A DNA stretch of 64,000 bases from Candidatus Zixiibacteriota bacterium (GCA_028289585.1 JANQPI010000026.1:496001-560000); one strand, 5' to 3'; counted from the stretch's first letter, positions 1-9,271 are shown. Notes: a model not told the origin generated them from the letters alone. Made by a program: numbers and translations.

Positions 1-1
1 T

Positions 2-1294
2 CGTGTCAATCCCTCGGGTATCTTCGGCTCGACGTATCGAACGACTCCCGGTGGCGGTGCCAAAATCATAATGGATGGGTTCGCCGGTCAGCCCCGTGTC
101 TTTGCCGACTGGCGGCAGTATCGCAAGTGGGGGGAGTGGCTCGGCTATTTTTGGACTGGCCGCATCGACGCTGTCAGGGGCGTCGGTACGGGTCCGCGCG
201 GTGTTTTCATTGACGAATTCTCGCACATCGGTGCGACCGGACGCTTTGATCAGACCGGCGTCAACGCCTATCCGCTGCGCGAAACGTTGTCCGATTGGTG
301 GTCGACCGATTGGCAGAATGTCTATCCCCGGTGGGATCAATCGTTGTCTCACGACGAGGTACGGGATTCGACTTTCAGTCTGATCCTCGAAGCGATGCGC
401 ATTGCCGGGGACTCGCTGAAGAGCGAAGGCTATCTGGGAATGCCGAATGGCGCGTCCGACTGGGGGCCGTATCGAGGTTCTCCCAATTGGGAAGTCGAGG
501 GGATCCCGATCTCCTCTGCACTTGGCGTGGGGGCATGGGGTGAATATTGCTATCTCTATCCGACGATCAATTCTGAGTGGGAGAGCTTGTGGCGAACACG
601 CGACATGATACGCGCCTATGCCGATTCGATACCGTTCTTCTCACTCATGCAGGTATCTGTCGGCACCGACTCCTCGGCTGCCGATTCGCTGACGATTGCC
701 GACACGCGCATGGCCGCGCTCGGATTCTTCCTCGATTGCCTCGTGCCGGGGACGGACGTCTGGTTCTCTGTGCATAACAACCTCTACAATAATCTCTACT
801 TCGACTATGCCGACAACGACGGAACCGGCGATGGTCAGATCGAAGACACGATTACGAACTGGGACGACGCCTGGGGAAAGTACTTCGGTGTACCTCGGCG
901 TCAGCGTGACAGTCTACTGGTTATCGACGCTGCCGGTCAGTTAGTCCAGATCTACCACTTCAGTCTCGGCAAGCCCGGGGATACGATAGCACCACAGACG
1001 CTGGTGGTTGGTCGTTATCCCCGCAACGACGGTTCGGTTGACAATCGCCGGCCCAGCGCCACCGCTGGTTTTACGTTACCTCCCTCGCCCAACGCTGATT
1101 CGTCCTGGTTTGAACTCACGACTGGTGGCCAGTTTCTTGCCGGGTTCCGCGCCGGAGATGTTGTCGACATCCAACCGGTGCGATGGCGGTTTTTTGTAGT
1201 CGATACCGTGCTCGCGTCCACAGGAAAGGCCACGGCGCCAATCGATCCGAGCCCGTCACCCGCCCGACTTCGTATTAAAGGATTCCAACGATGA
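2..1294 (+). CDS. Putative TIM-barrel glycoside-hydrolase-like protein, 5' end missing
   Basis: The reading frame is open from base 2 to the stop at 1294, so the gene begins before the window; the first ATG inside is at 71. At least 430 residues are visible. The motif GVFIDEF, followed later by PNGASDWG, GEYCY and many aromatic residues, resembles uncharacterised glycoside-hydrolase-like TIM barrels (GHL families), where a GVFxDE strand end carries an acidic residue. The C-terminal third is probably a separate beta domain. The next gene starts inside its stop codon (ATGA at 1291), so the two are translationally coupled. Its neighbours include a holin-like protein, which suggests a tail or virion-associated role. 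The fold assignment is a motif-level guess. Confidence 0.55.
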   Translation, partial: RVNPSGIFGSTYRTTPGGGAKIIMDGFAGQPRVFADWRQYRKWGEWLGYFWTGRIDAVRGVGTGPRGVFIDEFSHIGATGRFDQTGVNAYPLRETLSDWWSTDWQNVYPRWDQSLSHDEVRDSTFSLILEAMRIAGDSLKSEGYLGMPNGASDWGPYRGSPNWEVEGIPISSALGVGAWGEYCYLYPTINSEWESLWRTRDMIRAYADSIPFFSLMQVSVGTDSSAADSLTIADTRMAALGFFLDCLVPGTDVWFSVHNNLYNNLYFDYADNDGTGDGQIEDTITNWDDAWGKYFGVPRRQRDSLLVIDAAGQLVQIYHFSLGKPGDTIAPQTLVVGRYPRNDGSVDNRRPSATAGFTLPPSPNADSSWFELTTGGQFLAGFRAGDVVDIQPVRWRFFVVDTVLASTGKATAPIDPSPSPARLRIKGFQR

Positions 1295-1959
1295 ACAAAA
1301 CGTCGCTGCTCCTGGCGCTGGTGCTTGTCAGTAGCCCGCCACTGAGCCGGGCGGTATCACTGGTCGATACCCTCTGGCCAACAGCCGACGTTGGCGGTTC
1401 AGCGCAGTGGTCGACCTCTTCAGGTGTAACCTTTTGGAATCTTATTAACTCTCTGGAGACGTCGACTTGGATCGAATCGGACGACTACAATACGTTTCGC
1501 CGCTTCGCATTTGACAACCTCACGGTTGCTACCGGATTCGAACTGGCTTCAATCACTCAGTATCAATTTTGGATTAAAGGTCAATGTATGTCGTGTCTCT
1601 TTTCTGGCGACGCGGTGTCAGCTCGAGTGGTTCGTCACGATAATGCTGGCGGATCCGAATCGACCGTTAGTCTCACGTTGAATTGGGAGTTCGTTGAAGT
1701 CAGCGCTCCGATTCAAACACAGGACATGTTTGGTGCCCCTCTGACCATAGACACCGACGATAACGTCCTGATGCTGCCAGCGGTCAATTCCCTTGAAGGC
1801 TCGATCTACAATCGAGACTTTGCCTCACCCGCCTCCGATGCCGATCAGCTACGCGTCTATTCGGTCTTCGTTATCGTGGCATATGAGGCGACGCCGGTCT
1901 CAACGCCTTCGTCATCTCGCCGCCGCCATGTTTCTCAATCGCTCGTACTGGGAGAATAG
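1291..1959 (+). CDS. Secreted protein of unknown function in tail-like module
   Basis: This 222-residue protein starts with a short basic N-terminus and a hydrophobic stretch (LLLALVLVSSPPLSRA) that looks like a signal peptide cleaved after about residue 21. The rest is rich in Ser, Thr, Asp and aromatic residues and looks like a beta-sandwich. The pattern of an amphipathic beta protein with an odd 'QFWIKGQCMSCLF' segment does not match any family I know. It overlaps the preceding gene by 4 bases, and the following gene starts 1 base after its stop, so it belongs to the same transcript. An appendage or virion surface role is inference from its neighbours only. Confidence 0.6.
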   Translation: MNKTSLLLALVLVSSPPLSRAVSLVDTLWPTADVGGSAQWSTSSGVTFWNLINSLETSTWIESDDYNTFRRFAFDNLTVATGFELASITQYQFWIKGQCMSCLFSGDAVSARVVRHDNAGGSESTVSLTLNWEFVEVSAPIQTQDMFGAPLTIDTDDNVLMLPAVNSLEGSIYNRDFASPASDADQLRVYSVFVIVAYEATPVSTPSSSRRRHVSQSLVLGE

Positions 1960-1960
1960 C

Positions 1961-3802
1961 ATGCTACGGTTGCTTTTTGCTTTCGCTATCGCCTTGGTCG
2001 TTCCTCCGATCACCGATGCGGCCGTCGATCCCGCTGATACGCTCACGGTTCCCTTCGCCGCTCGGGATTCATTAGGATCACCAATCGATCTGGCGTCGGG
2101 TGACTTTGTGATGGTGACCGTTTTCGATCCGAATGGCGCGATCATCTATACCGATTCTTTGGTCTACAATGACGCCGCCATCATTAGCTACGAATACGAA
2201 GACATTGCCCATCATTACGTCTACGCAAAACCGGTTGCGACTCTTATTGACACATCGACGGCGCACGGGTTGTGGACAATCCAGATAACGGTCGACGACA
2301 ACACCAGCGCCGATCTCTCAACGATTACATGGAGTCAGTTTCAGATTGGCTCCGCTGGTTGGTCTGATGCCGTCGACACTCTCTTCGGAATACTTGACTC
2401 ACTGCAATCCCTAGCTACGCTCTCGGAAGTGACGGACTCAATCTGGAGTCGTGATGCTGTCATCACGGCGACTACCATCGCTACGAACGCGATTGGGAAT
2501 CAGCACCTTGCGGCCAACGCAATCACGTCGGTCGAGTTGGCTGGATCGGCGGGTGAGGAGATTGCGGAGAAAGTGTGGGATGAAGATACGGTTGGTCACT
2601 TCGTCCCGGGACGCTATGGCTATCACGCGGTAACTGTGGAAAGTGGTGGCTCAGGCTTCACGGCGACCGAGGCGGATTCTGTTCTCGCGTGGCTTCTTCA
2701 GGCACGGGATTCGATCGACGTAATCATCGACTCGCTGAACAACCTTGCGACCATTTCCGAAGTCGCTGCGGCGGTCTGGAATGAGGACACCACGAACAAC
2801 ACGATCTCAGGAAGTTTTGGCGAAGCAACTACCCACCCAGGTGGTGGATCGGGCAACTCGCCCTGGTCAACAGCACAGCGTGACTCGCTGCTGACCGCTG
2901 TTGCTGATGATCATGTCGCCAATAAGGTCTGGCAGGCTGATACGATCGGACGGTCAGTAGCGCCCGGTACCTTCGGCCAAGCCAACTCCGGTGGGCTATG
3001 GCCAACCGTGACAGTAATTGTCGATTCAGTTTGGCGTGCCGACACTACAGGGCGGACATCGACAGGGAGTTTTGGTCGTTCAACGGTAGTCGGCGGAGCC
3101 GGCGCCGACTCGGTGTCGCTGGCGCGATGGCTGTGGAACACGCCGCACGTCAATCATCAGCTCCCCGGCACGTTCGGCAGTTATCTTGATACCGACGTTT
3201 CAGGAATCGGGATCGGTGCCGGTCCGATCGGCATCACGGTCGTTGCTTTCGATACGATCGCAAACGAAGTCGTGCCCGATGTGCACGTAGTCGCGCGCAA
3301 TATCGATCGATCAGCGCGGCTCGCCACGGGAGCAACGACCGCTAACGGATCGGTGACGTTCTTCGTAACTCCTGACACGTTGCATCTCGCCGGCGCGGCT
3401 CCCGGCTATCAGTTTCAGCCGGTTGATAGTCTGGTTGCGGACGTCGCCCGCGTTGACACTGTTTATGGAGCGCGATTCGTGCCGACTGCTGCCGACATGC
3501 CGGGCACTGCCCGTGTCTTTGGTTGGGTTATCAAGGCCGACGGCCGTCCGGAAGCCGACGCCGTTGTCTCGGCGGCTCTCCCACCGGGCGTGCGTCGCGC
3601 TGCGTCGATCATCGTCTCACCATTTCCGGTCACCGCCCGTACTGACTCGACCGGCTATTTTGAAATCGATCTCCTGTGGACTTCGCTGATTGCCCCCGAA
3701 TCAGTTCCTTACACAATTACGATAACGAGAACCGACGGGACTATTGTTCGAGCCCGAGCGACAGTCCCGGATGCCTCGGTCTGGCAATTGGTTCTCGACT
3801 AG
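1961..3802 (+). CDS. Secreted tail-appendage-like protein with W/GxFG repeats
   Basis: The start at 1961 was chosen because it gives a signal peptide (MLRLLFAFAIALVVPP) behind GGAGAA; the frame is open further upstream to 1793 but that part overlaps the previous gene. The protein has 613 residues. An N-terminal beta domain is followed by two copies of a segment reading LATxSEV...W, then by repeats of the form VWxxDTxGxxxPGxFG (VWDEDTVGH, VWNEDTTNN, VWQADTIGR, VWRADTTGR, LWNTPHVNH). Similar VW...GTFG repeats occur in phage minor structural and appendage proteins. Two carboxypeptidase-regulatory-like beta domains follow, the second near residues 515-613 with the motif TDSTGYFEIDL. Function is inferred from repeat type and neighbours. 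Confidence 0.6.
   Translation: MLRLLFAFAIALVVPPITDAAVDPADTLTVPFAARDSLGSPIDLASGDFVMVTVFDPNGAIIYTDSLVYNDAAIISYEYEDIAHHYVYAKPVATLIDTSTAHGLWTIQITVDDNTSADLSTITWSQFQIGSAGWSDAVDTLFGILDSLQSLATLSEVTDSIWSRDAVITATTIATNAIGNQHLAANAITSVELAGSAGEEIAEKVWDEDTVGHFVPGRYGYHAVTVESGGSGFTATEADSVLAWLLQARDSIDVIIDSLNNLATISEVAAAVWNEDTTNNTISGSFGEATTHPGGGSGNSPWSTAQRDSLLTAVADDHVANKVWQADTIGRSVAPGTFGQANSGGLWPTVTVIVDSVWRADTTGRTSTGSFGRSTVVGGAGADSVSLARWLWNTPHVNHQLPGTFGSYLDTDVSGIGIGAGPIGITVVAFDTIANEVVPDVHVVARNIDRSARLATGATTANGSVTFFVTPDTLHLAGAAPGYQFQPVDSLVADVARVDTVYGARFVPTAADMPGTARVFGWVIKADGRPEADAVVSAALPPGVRRAASIIVSPFPVTARTDSTGYFEIDLLWTSLIAPESVPYTITITRTDGTIVRARATVPDASVWQLVLD
2573..3180 (+). repeat. Five degenerate VWxxDTxGxxxPGxFG protein repeats
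   Basis: The repeats begin near 2573, 2773, 2926, 3029 and 3133. Each codes for Val/Leu-Trp, a short acidic stretch, and Gly-x-Phe/Tyr-Gly about 14-16 residues later. The spacing shrinks from 200 to about 103 bases, so the linkers differ while the motif persists. This argues for selection on a structural unit and against recent tandem duplication. Confidence 0.7.
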
Positions 3803-3832
3803 CCTCTCCCAAGCAACAAAGGACAACACGCT

Positions 3833-4135
3833 ATGGATATCTTTGCTGGTGGCTTTTCGCTCTTCGGAGCGCTGGGATCACTCCTTGCCACGGTAGCGAC
3901 CTGGGCGGCGACTCGATACGTCATCCCTTGGTTACACATTGGTAAACGGCAGCGTCATGCCGAGCTTATCGCGACGTTGGCCGATGAGATAACCGATGAT
4001 TTGCGTCTGCGCTATCCGGACAAACAATGGTTAGGTCGTCTCGACGAAGCGGTCGATACCCTTGCGGCATTGCTTGGTATTGACACTACCATTGCGCGTC
4101 GAGCCGTTCAAGCAGCCGCTGCTCGCAAAGGCTAA
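3833..4135 (+). CDS. Holin-like membrane protein (LL-H type)
   Basis: This 100-residue protein has one N-terminal membrane segment (about residues 8-32, FGALGSLLATVATWAATRY) followed by a charged helical region and a C-terminal helix-turn-helix-like stretch (LDEAVDTLAALLGID then ARRAVQAAAARKG). That order, and the final 'aa-ID-x-x-x-ARRAV' pattern, recall the phage LL-H holin family. Such proteins make lesions in the cell membrane that release a lysin. It starts 30 bases after the repeat protein and is the last gene before a strong hairpin, a position where phages and tailocins often keep lysis genes. No endolysin is visible beside it. The family match is by topology. Confidence 0.5.
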   Translation: MDIFAGGFSLFGALGSLLATVATWAATRYVIPWLHIGKRQRHAELIATLADEITDDLRLRYPDKQWLGRLDEAVDTLAALLGIDTTIARRAVQAAAARKG

Positions 4136-4136
4136 A

Positions 4137-4172
4137 CAACAGCGGCCCGGTAAAACCACCGGGCCGCTGTTG
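4137..4172. terminator. Perfect 15-bp hairpin between convergent genes
   Basis: A 15-bp perfect stem (4137-4151 with 4158-4172) encloses a 6-base loop, directly after the holin-like stop and 21 bases from the stop of the opposing gene. No T-run follows on either side, so it is probably a bidirectional end point. Confidence 0.7.
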
Positions 4173-4192
4173 CAGTGATCGGTAACCTGTCG

Positions 4193-6367
4193 CTAGCGGC
4201 AGGGTGGCGACACCCGTCCAAAGAGGAAGTTAACGTAGTAGACAGCGTCGGCAATGTTCAGTACACCATCGCAATTGACATCACCACGTACCGCACCACC
4301 GGACGGTGGTGATCCACCGGCCATCAGAAAATCGAGCAACAGCAGCATGTCACCGATATCGACAAACGAATCACCATTGAGATCACCAACGATAAATGCG
4401 GACGTACAGTCGAGGTAGACAAGCGTCCCCGAAGAACCGCGACGGTTCGTTTGGTCGCGAGTAACGGTTTCCAGCCAGTACCACGTGGAATCGGTAAGCG
4501 ACGCTGCCGTCCAGTCGATCTGCCAGCCATCGGCTCCACTCTGGTCGGCACCAGCAAACTGCTGTGGAACCGACCAATCGGAAGCTCCGATAGCAACCAT
4601 CAGGTCAACCGCCTCCCAGGACGACGCGAAGAACATCTCCCATCCACCAACGCCCGGCCGCATCAAAATCTGCTCTACGGCCCCAGAGAGCGGTGACGCA
4701 ACATAGACCTGGTACGCTCCGTCGGGACGGCGCCAGCCGTTGAATCCCTCAATGCCTACCCAGATACCGCGATTGCCGGACAGCCCGACAATCACCGCCT
4801 GTTGCTGAGACTCAACGGCACGACGCAGTTCTCGGTACGATGGTTGCCGCGCCACCGTCACGGAGAGCCGTGTGCCGTTGCCGGCCAGGTAATCCTGGAG
4901 TGACAGCATGAGGCGGTCATCGCGGGTGCCGAGGTCCTCGCGGGTGCGCATGACGACAGCGAGCGCCTCGGCCAGGTCGGGTAGGCTGAGTGTACCCCCC
5001 GCGGTATATTCGGTATAGCCACGCAGATGCCAGACCCACAGCGCGCTTGCAGCGGCGGCCGGGGCGTTGTAGTAGTCCCCAAACTCGCCGTTGCTGGCGA
5101 AGTTACCGTCGCCCGGATTGCCGTTATTGTCACCCACCAGGAACTGATTGAGGGGAATCATCCCGGAGTGATACGTCGAACTGGCATCGCGGCGATAGAG
5201 CTGGATGTAATCGACATCCTCATCAGGAACAGTTAACAACACGGGAATCGTCCCACACACGGTGTCCATAGGATCGGGTTCGACGATCGAAGCTACCGGA
5301 GGGGTTGGTTCCAGATAGACAGATTGCGTCACGCTGTTGTTACGTCCCGCGGAGTCGTATACGGTCGCCCGCAGGAAATACGTCCCCTCAGTTAGTCCAC
5401 TGCCATCCCAGATCAGCGAAAACCCCTGGGCTGTTGCCGTTCCCCCGACACCATTCCGCAGCGGCACGGTGCCATCGATATCGGTTCCGATGACAGTCCA
5501 CCCCGAGCCGGCAAACGAATACTCAAACACGGTCCGCTCGGTCTGATTCGAGCCGCTGGTATCAGCCGCCCAGAGTTCGGTCGAGCCGTAGATTGTCGAC
5601 GCGGCCGTCGGATAGAGCCAGGCAGCCTGGGGGGCCGGCTGGGTCGTGTCGCCGCCGCCCGTATCGACTGTTCCGCCCGCTGGTGTTCCTGAGATCTCCA
5701 TCGCCAGATTGCCGGGGAACGAGTAGAACGAATTGTTTGTCAGGTCGACCCAGCCGACCTGCTCATCCCAGATGTTAAACGAAACACACGGTTCGGGAGA
5801 GTCGTCGGCCAGAACCGCCGGATTGACAGCTGGATCGATCGCGTTGCCAATGAAGAAGCCGGCAAAGACAGGGCCGGTAATCGTGACGGGGCTGTCGAGC
5901 GGAATCCAAACGTTGAAGAGACCGCCTCCGGCCGGAACTGATAGCTCCCAGTCCTGAGAGATGGAGATAACCTCGCCGGGGATCTTGCAGCCGGGTACGC
6001 TGACCGAATCAATGGCTTCCAGATCAACTGAGATGACCAGGTTGGTGGCGCCATCGAATGCCATCGGCAGATTTATTTCAGCGACCGTAAACGGATAGGC
6101 CGAATCGCCGCAGCTGGCAGCCGGATCCATGTACGATTTGTAAAGCTCCTGCCCGGTCACCCATTGGTCGATGCGGTAAATAACATCGCTATTGGGGCTG
6201 ACAAAGCAACTGTCGGCCAGGGTGAGGCGAGGACCGGCCGCCCCTCGGGGTCGTAGAATGTCAACGACGGTAGCGTCGAGCGGTTCGAGACGAGCCGAAT
6301 GCTTTTCGGCCATAACCGAGGCACTACAACAAACGATACCCACGAGAACGAGCAATGCGCGAGGCAT
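4193..6367 (-). CDS. Secreted multidomain beta protein with C-terminal dockerin repeats
   Basis: The 724-residue protein has a signal peptide (LLVLVGIVCCSASVMA) and is preceded by AAGGAGA at a good distance. After an N-terminal jelly-roll-like region of about 220 residues and a Gly/Thr/Pro linker come Ig- or FN3-like domains (about 240-350) and a central region with a cysteine-protease-like look (residues about 450-560: 'SALWVWHLRGYTEY', 'QQQAVIVGLSG') that I cannot assign. The C-terminus carries two dockerin-type calcium loops, GDLNGDSFVDIGDM and GDVNCDGVLNIADA, about 38 residues apart. In cellulosomes dockerins bind cohesins; none is visible here, so attachment to a surface partner is inference. 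It is transcribed towards the phage-like module. Confidence 0.75.
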   Translation of the reverse strand: MPRALLVLVGIVCCSASVMAEKHSARLEPLDATVVDILRPRGAAGPRLTLADSCFVSPNSDVIYRIDQWVTGQELYKSYMDPAASCGDSAYPFTVAEINLPMAFDGATNLVISVDLEAIDSVSVPGCKIPGEVISISQDWELSVPAGGGLFNVWIPLDSPVTITGPVFAGFFIGNAIDPAVNPAVLADDSPEPCVSFNIWDEQVGWVDLTNNSFYSFPGNLAMEISGTPAGGTVDTGGGDTTQPAPQAAWLYPTAASTIYGSTELWAADTSGSNQTERTVFEYSFAGSGWTVIGTDIDGTVPLRNGVGGTATAQGFSLIWDGSGLTEGTYFLRATVYDSAGRNNSVTQSVYLEPTPPVASIVEPDPMDTVCGTIPVLLTVPDEDVDYIQLYRRDASSTYHSGMIPLNQFLVGDNNGNPGDGNFASNGEFGDYYNAPAAAASALWVWHLRGYTEYTAGGTLSLPDLAEALAVVMRTREDLGTRDDRLMLSLQDYLAGNGTRLSVTVARQPSYRELRRAVESQQQAVIVGLSGNRGIWVGIEGFNGWRRPDGAYQVYVASPLSGAVEQILMRPGVGGWEMFFASSWEAVDLMVAIGASDWSVPQQFAGADQSGADGWQIDWTAASLTDSTWYWLETVTRDQTNRRGSSGTLVYLDCTSAFIVGDLNGDSFVDIGDMLLLLDFLMAGGSPPSGGAVRGDVNCDGVLNIADAVYYVNFLFGRVSPPCR

Positions 6368-6595
6368 AGTGAGTCTCCTTAATGCCCATGGACAGGAAAA
6401 CGGGCTCTCTGTTCAGGTATCGAACGGGAGACTCGATCTCGTTACCTTACGCGTCGATCTTTTACCACGATTGCCCTGGGTTTGTCGCTCGATTGCGAGG
6501 TGTTCATTCTTTCATCGATCTGAGGAGCAATGGTAATCCGCTTGTCTAACTTGCCGAAAACGGAAGTGTAACCCCGCTGCTGACAGGTCTAACCG

Positions 6596-8104
6596 ATGCC
6601 GATGCCGCTTAGTCCCCAGATTGTCATAGTCGACGACGAAGAGTACATCTGTGATATTGTCCAGGATGCTCTGGCTGATGACGGTTATGATTTGGTCCCG
6701 TTCAGCCGCGTCAATGATGCCCTCTACTATATTGAGAATCATCATGTCGATCTCGTGTTGACGGATTATCTACTGGGCGAGCGAACCGGGAGCGATGTCC
6801 TTGCGGCGGCACGTCAGCACCATCATGATGCTATCGTTATCGTCATGACCGCTCATCCGACGGTTGAGACGGCCGTCAATGTCTTGACGCGTGGCGCCTA
6901 TGATTTTCTGTTGAAGCCGTTCAAGCTTGAGTTGCTGCGAGCGACGATTGCTCGTGGACTTTCTCATCAGCAGACGTTTCGTGAGAACGTCCATCTACGA
7001 GCCCAGGTCGATTTTCTCAAGGCCGCTAACAGCAGCGCGGTCGATCAGATCGACGACTACCTTCAGCGGGTGCTACACTCCTGTCAGATTGAACTCGGAG
7101 CCGAATGTGCTCGGTTCGTGCAAATTGATCCGGCTACAGGTGAGATCGTCAAAGCGCTCTCCGCATCAGGTGATTGCATGGACGATCTCCCCGCCGACCT
7201 GCTCGCCAATATCGATGCGATGAGCCGCGGCGAGGCCGGTCCGTTCATCACCGTAACGCCAGAAATGAAGACTGATGTCCCCCAGGCGACGCTTTGCATT
7301 ACCCGACCGGTTCGCATCGATGAGGTCCTCCACGGCGTCATCCGTCTGCGTATCGTCAATCGTTTCGGTCGGGTCACCCCCGGACAACTCGATGTTCTGA
7401 CCATTCTGGCCAACTCAGCGGCAGCAGCGATGCGCAACGCAACGTTGTATCGTGAGCTGCGAGATTCCTACCTCCAGACGATCCGTTGCCTCGCCAATGC
7501 CATTGAAGCACGCGATCCGTACACTGCCGGCCATACCGAACGGGTTACGCGGTTGGCCGAGGCTCTGGCCCACCATCTCGGATGGTCACCCGAGCGTTTG
7601 GATAGTTTGAGAAAGGGTTGCATGCTTCACGACATCGGGAAGATAGGCATCCCCGATCGGGTGCTGAACAAGTCCGGACGTCTGACCGATGAAGAGCGAT
7701 CTCTTATGGAGCAGCATCCGGCGGTCGGACACCAGATCATTGCCAGTGTTCCGCAGCTTACCGGTGCGATTCCGTATGTCATTGCCCATCATGAGCGGTT
7801 CGACGGTACCGGCTATCCCGAACGGTTACGGGCCGAGGCGATTCCCGAGGAGGGGCGGTTGCTGGCGGTTGTCGACACCTTTGACGCGATCATGTCCGAC
7901 CGACCGTATCGTCGAGGGGCAACCGTTGCTGTGGCAATCAACGAGTTGATGACTCATTCCGGCAGTCAGTTCGATCCGGTACTGGTCACGTCATTCCTCG
8001 ATCTGCTCCGGCAGGGTGGGGTCGATCTTGAAGCGCTCTATGGCCGCAATCTCGATCTTGAGGTCCTCGCATCCGTTCCCGCTACGATAACGGAACCGGC
8101 GTAA
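6596..8104 (+). CDS. Response regulator with GAF-like and HD-GYP domains
   Basis: The 502-residue protein has a receiver domain (residues 8-120; acid pocket Asp13/Asp14, phosphoacceptor Asp57, Lys107), a central GAF-like region (about 140-285), and an HD-GYP domain (about 290-480) with His345-Asp346 in HDIGKIGIPD and the signature GYP at 406-408. HD-GYP enzymes are metal-dependent phosphodiesterases that hydrolyse cyclic di-GMP, so this probably couples a sensor kinase to cyclic di-GMP levels and surface behaviour. No kinase gene is adjacent; the PAS-rich kinase at 32916 is a possible but untested partner. The Shine-Dalgarno sequence is weak, and ATG 6602 is an alternative start. It overlaps the opposing protease gene by 23 bases. 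Confidence 0.9.
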   Translation: MPMPLSPQIVIVDDEEYICDIVQDALADDGYDLVPFSRVNDALYYIENHHVDLVLTDYLLGERTGSDVLAAARQHHHDAIVIVMTAHPTVETAVNVLTRGAYDFLLKPFKLELLRATIARGLSHQQTFRENVHLRAQVDFLKAANSSAVDQIDDYLQRVLHSCQIELGAECARFVQIDPATGEIVKALSASGDCMDDLPADLLANIDAMSRGEAGPFITVTPEMKTDVPQATLCITRPVRIDEVLHGVIRLRIVNRFGRVTPGQLDVLTILANSAAAAMRNATLYRELRDSYLQTIRCLANAIEARDPYTAGHTERVTRLAEALAHHLGWSPERLDSLRKGCMLHDIGKIGIPDRVLNKSGRLTDEERSLMEQHPAVGHQIIASVPQLTGAIPYVIAHHERFDGTGYPERLRAEAIPEEGRLLAVVDTFDAIMSDRPYRRGATVAVAINELMTHSGSQFDPVLVTSFLDLLRQGGVDLEALYGRNLDLEVLASVPATITEPA

Positions 8105-9167
8105 AGCTCAGAATCATTATCGCGAGTGAGATGATGGCAAAGGCGACCGTCGTTGGCGTCAACGGGCGGTGGTCGTCGAGTGTCGGTGGGTGAGCGATAC
8201 CCGTGAGAAAGCCGAACACGGCAAAGATCCACCAGATCGGTGAGAGAAACCCCAGGGCAAACAGCCCGATGAGTGCCCCCCGGGCCACGATTGGTTGGTA
8301 GCGGGGAAACACGCCGTACGTGATGTGCCCGCCGTCGAGTTGTCCGATTGGTAGTAAGTTTAAAGCTGTTACCAGCAATCCGACCCAACCCGCGAATGCT
8401 GCCTCAGAAATCAGATAGGAGAAGCCGTCCGGCGGGGCGCCGAGTAACAGATCGACAAGCAGTCCGAAGATCAGTGAATAGCCAAGCATACCACCCTCCA
8501 CCGACTGCCCGGCTGTTTCGATCAACGTCGACTGACCAATACCGACAACCAGCCATCCGAGGGCGACGAGCCAGCCGGCGATTGGTCCGGCGGCTGCCAT
8601 CTCAATAAGATCACGTCGATTCTGGAACGGTGACTTCGACATAATCACGGCTCCAAATGTGCCGATGATATTCACCGCCGGGATGAAGAACGGCCATGAC
8701 GTCGCCATTCCCCGGCGCCGACCCGCGACAAAGTGTCCCATTTCATGAATGAGCAGAATAGAGATGAGTGCGATGGTGAAAACCAGTCCCTTACCTGCGG
8801 CCAGGTCTTGGAGTGTCAGTCGCCACGCTTCGGTCGCCGACTCGGCTTGAAAGACGTTCTCGGTATGGACGGGAACGAGGTAGACGGTGATCAGGGTCAA
8901 CACAAAGAGAACAATATTGAGCCAGGGGATATGCGTTCGTCGTTCACCACGAATCGTGAGGATCAGCGAGCCGTTCGCCTGCCAGGTCAGACCGTGACGA
9001 TCGCCAGCAGTTGCAAGGCGATCGCCCAGGACCGCCAAAAGACGTTTCGAGGGTTGATAGGGGGTCGTTCCGATCTGGAGCGAGTTGCCTGATAGATACG
9101 CCGAGTCCACGCGCACGAGGTCAGTGATAAGGGGGCGGATCTCATTGAGACGGCGGGCCGGGTCCAT
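8082..9167 (-). CDS. Site-2 protease family zinc metallopeptidase (M50)
   Basis: The protein of 361 residues has several membrane segments and the M50 signatures HEMGH (residues 141-145) and LDGGH (277-281), which supply two His and one Asp zinc ligands plus the catalytic Glu. The spacing of about 130 residues between the motifs is normal for the family. A cytosolic N-terminal domain of about 80 residues precedes the first membrane segment. Such proteases cut substrates inside the membrane, but this type lacks the PDZ domain of RseP and its substrate cannot be told from the sequence; the plant EGY-like arrangement is similar. Its last 23 coding bases overlap the end of the HD-GYP gene. Confidence 0.88.
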   Translation of the reverse strand: MDPARRLNEIRPLITDLVRVDSAYLSGNSLQIGTTPYQPSKRLLAVLGDRLATAGDRHGLTWQANGSLILTIRGERRTHIPWLNIVLFVLTLITVYLVPVHTENVFQAESATEAWRLTLQDLAAGKGLVFTIALISILLIHEMGHFVAGRRRGMATSWPFFIPAVNIIGTFGAVIMSKSPFQNRRDLIEMAAAGPIAGWLVALGWLVVGIGQSTLIETAGQSVEGGMLGYSLIFGLLVDLLLGAPPDGFSYLISEAAFAGWVGLLVTALNLLPIGQLDGGHITYGVFPRYQPIVARGALIGLFALGFLSPIWWIFAVFGFLTGIAHPPTLDDHRPLTPTTVAFAIISLAIMILSFTPVPLS

Positions 9168-9201
9168 GCTCTATGAAACGCGGGGATGTGGGTGATGTCC
9201 C

Positions 9202-9239
9202 GAAAAAAGAACCGGGGTCTCGCGAACGAGACCCCGGTT
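9202..9239 (-). terminator. Rho-independent terminator of the giant secreted protein gene
   Basis: A perfect 13-bp stem (9210-9222 with 9227-9239) and a 4-base loop is followed, read on the minus strand, by C and six T (the A-run at 9203-9208). It lies 33 bases after the stop at 9272. Confidence 0.88.
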
Positions 9240-9271
9240 GAATGTGCTATCGGAAAGATAGGACTAACTGA

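Noticed and set aside
6531-6545. TGG-N-TTGT sequence as sigma-54 promoter before the HD-GYP gene
   Set aside because: The spacing is right but the invariant GC of the -12 element is GT and the -24 element is weak.
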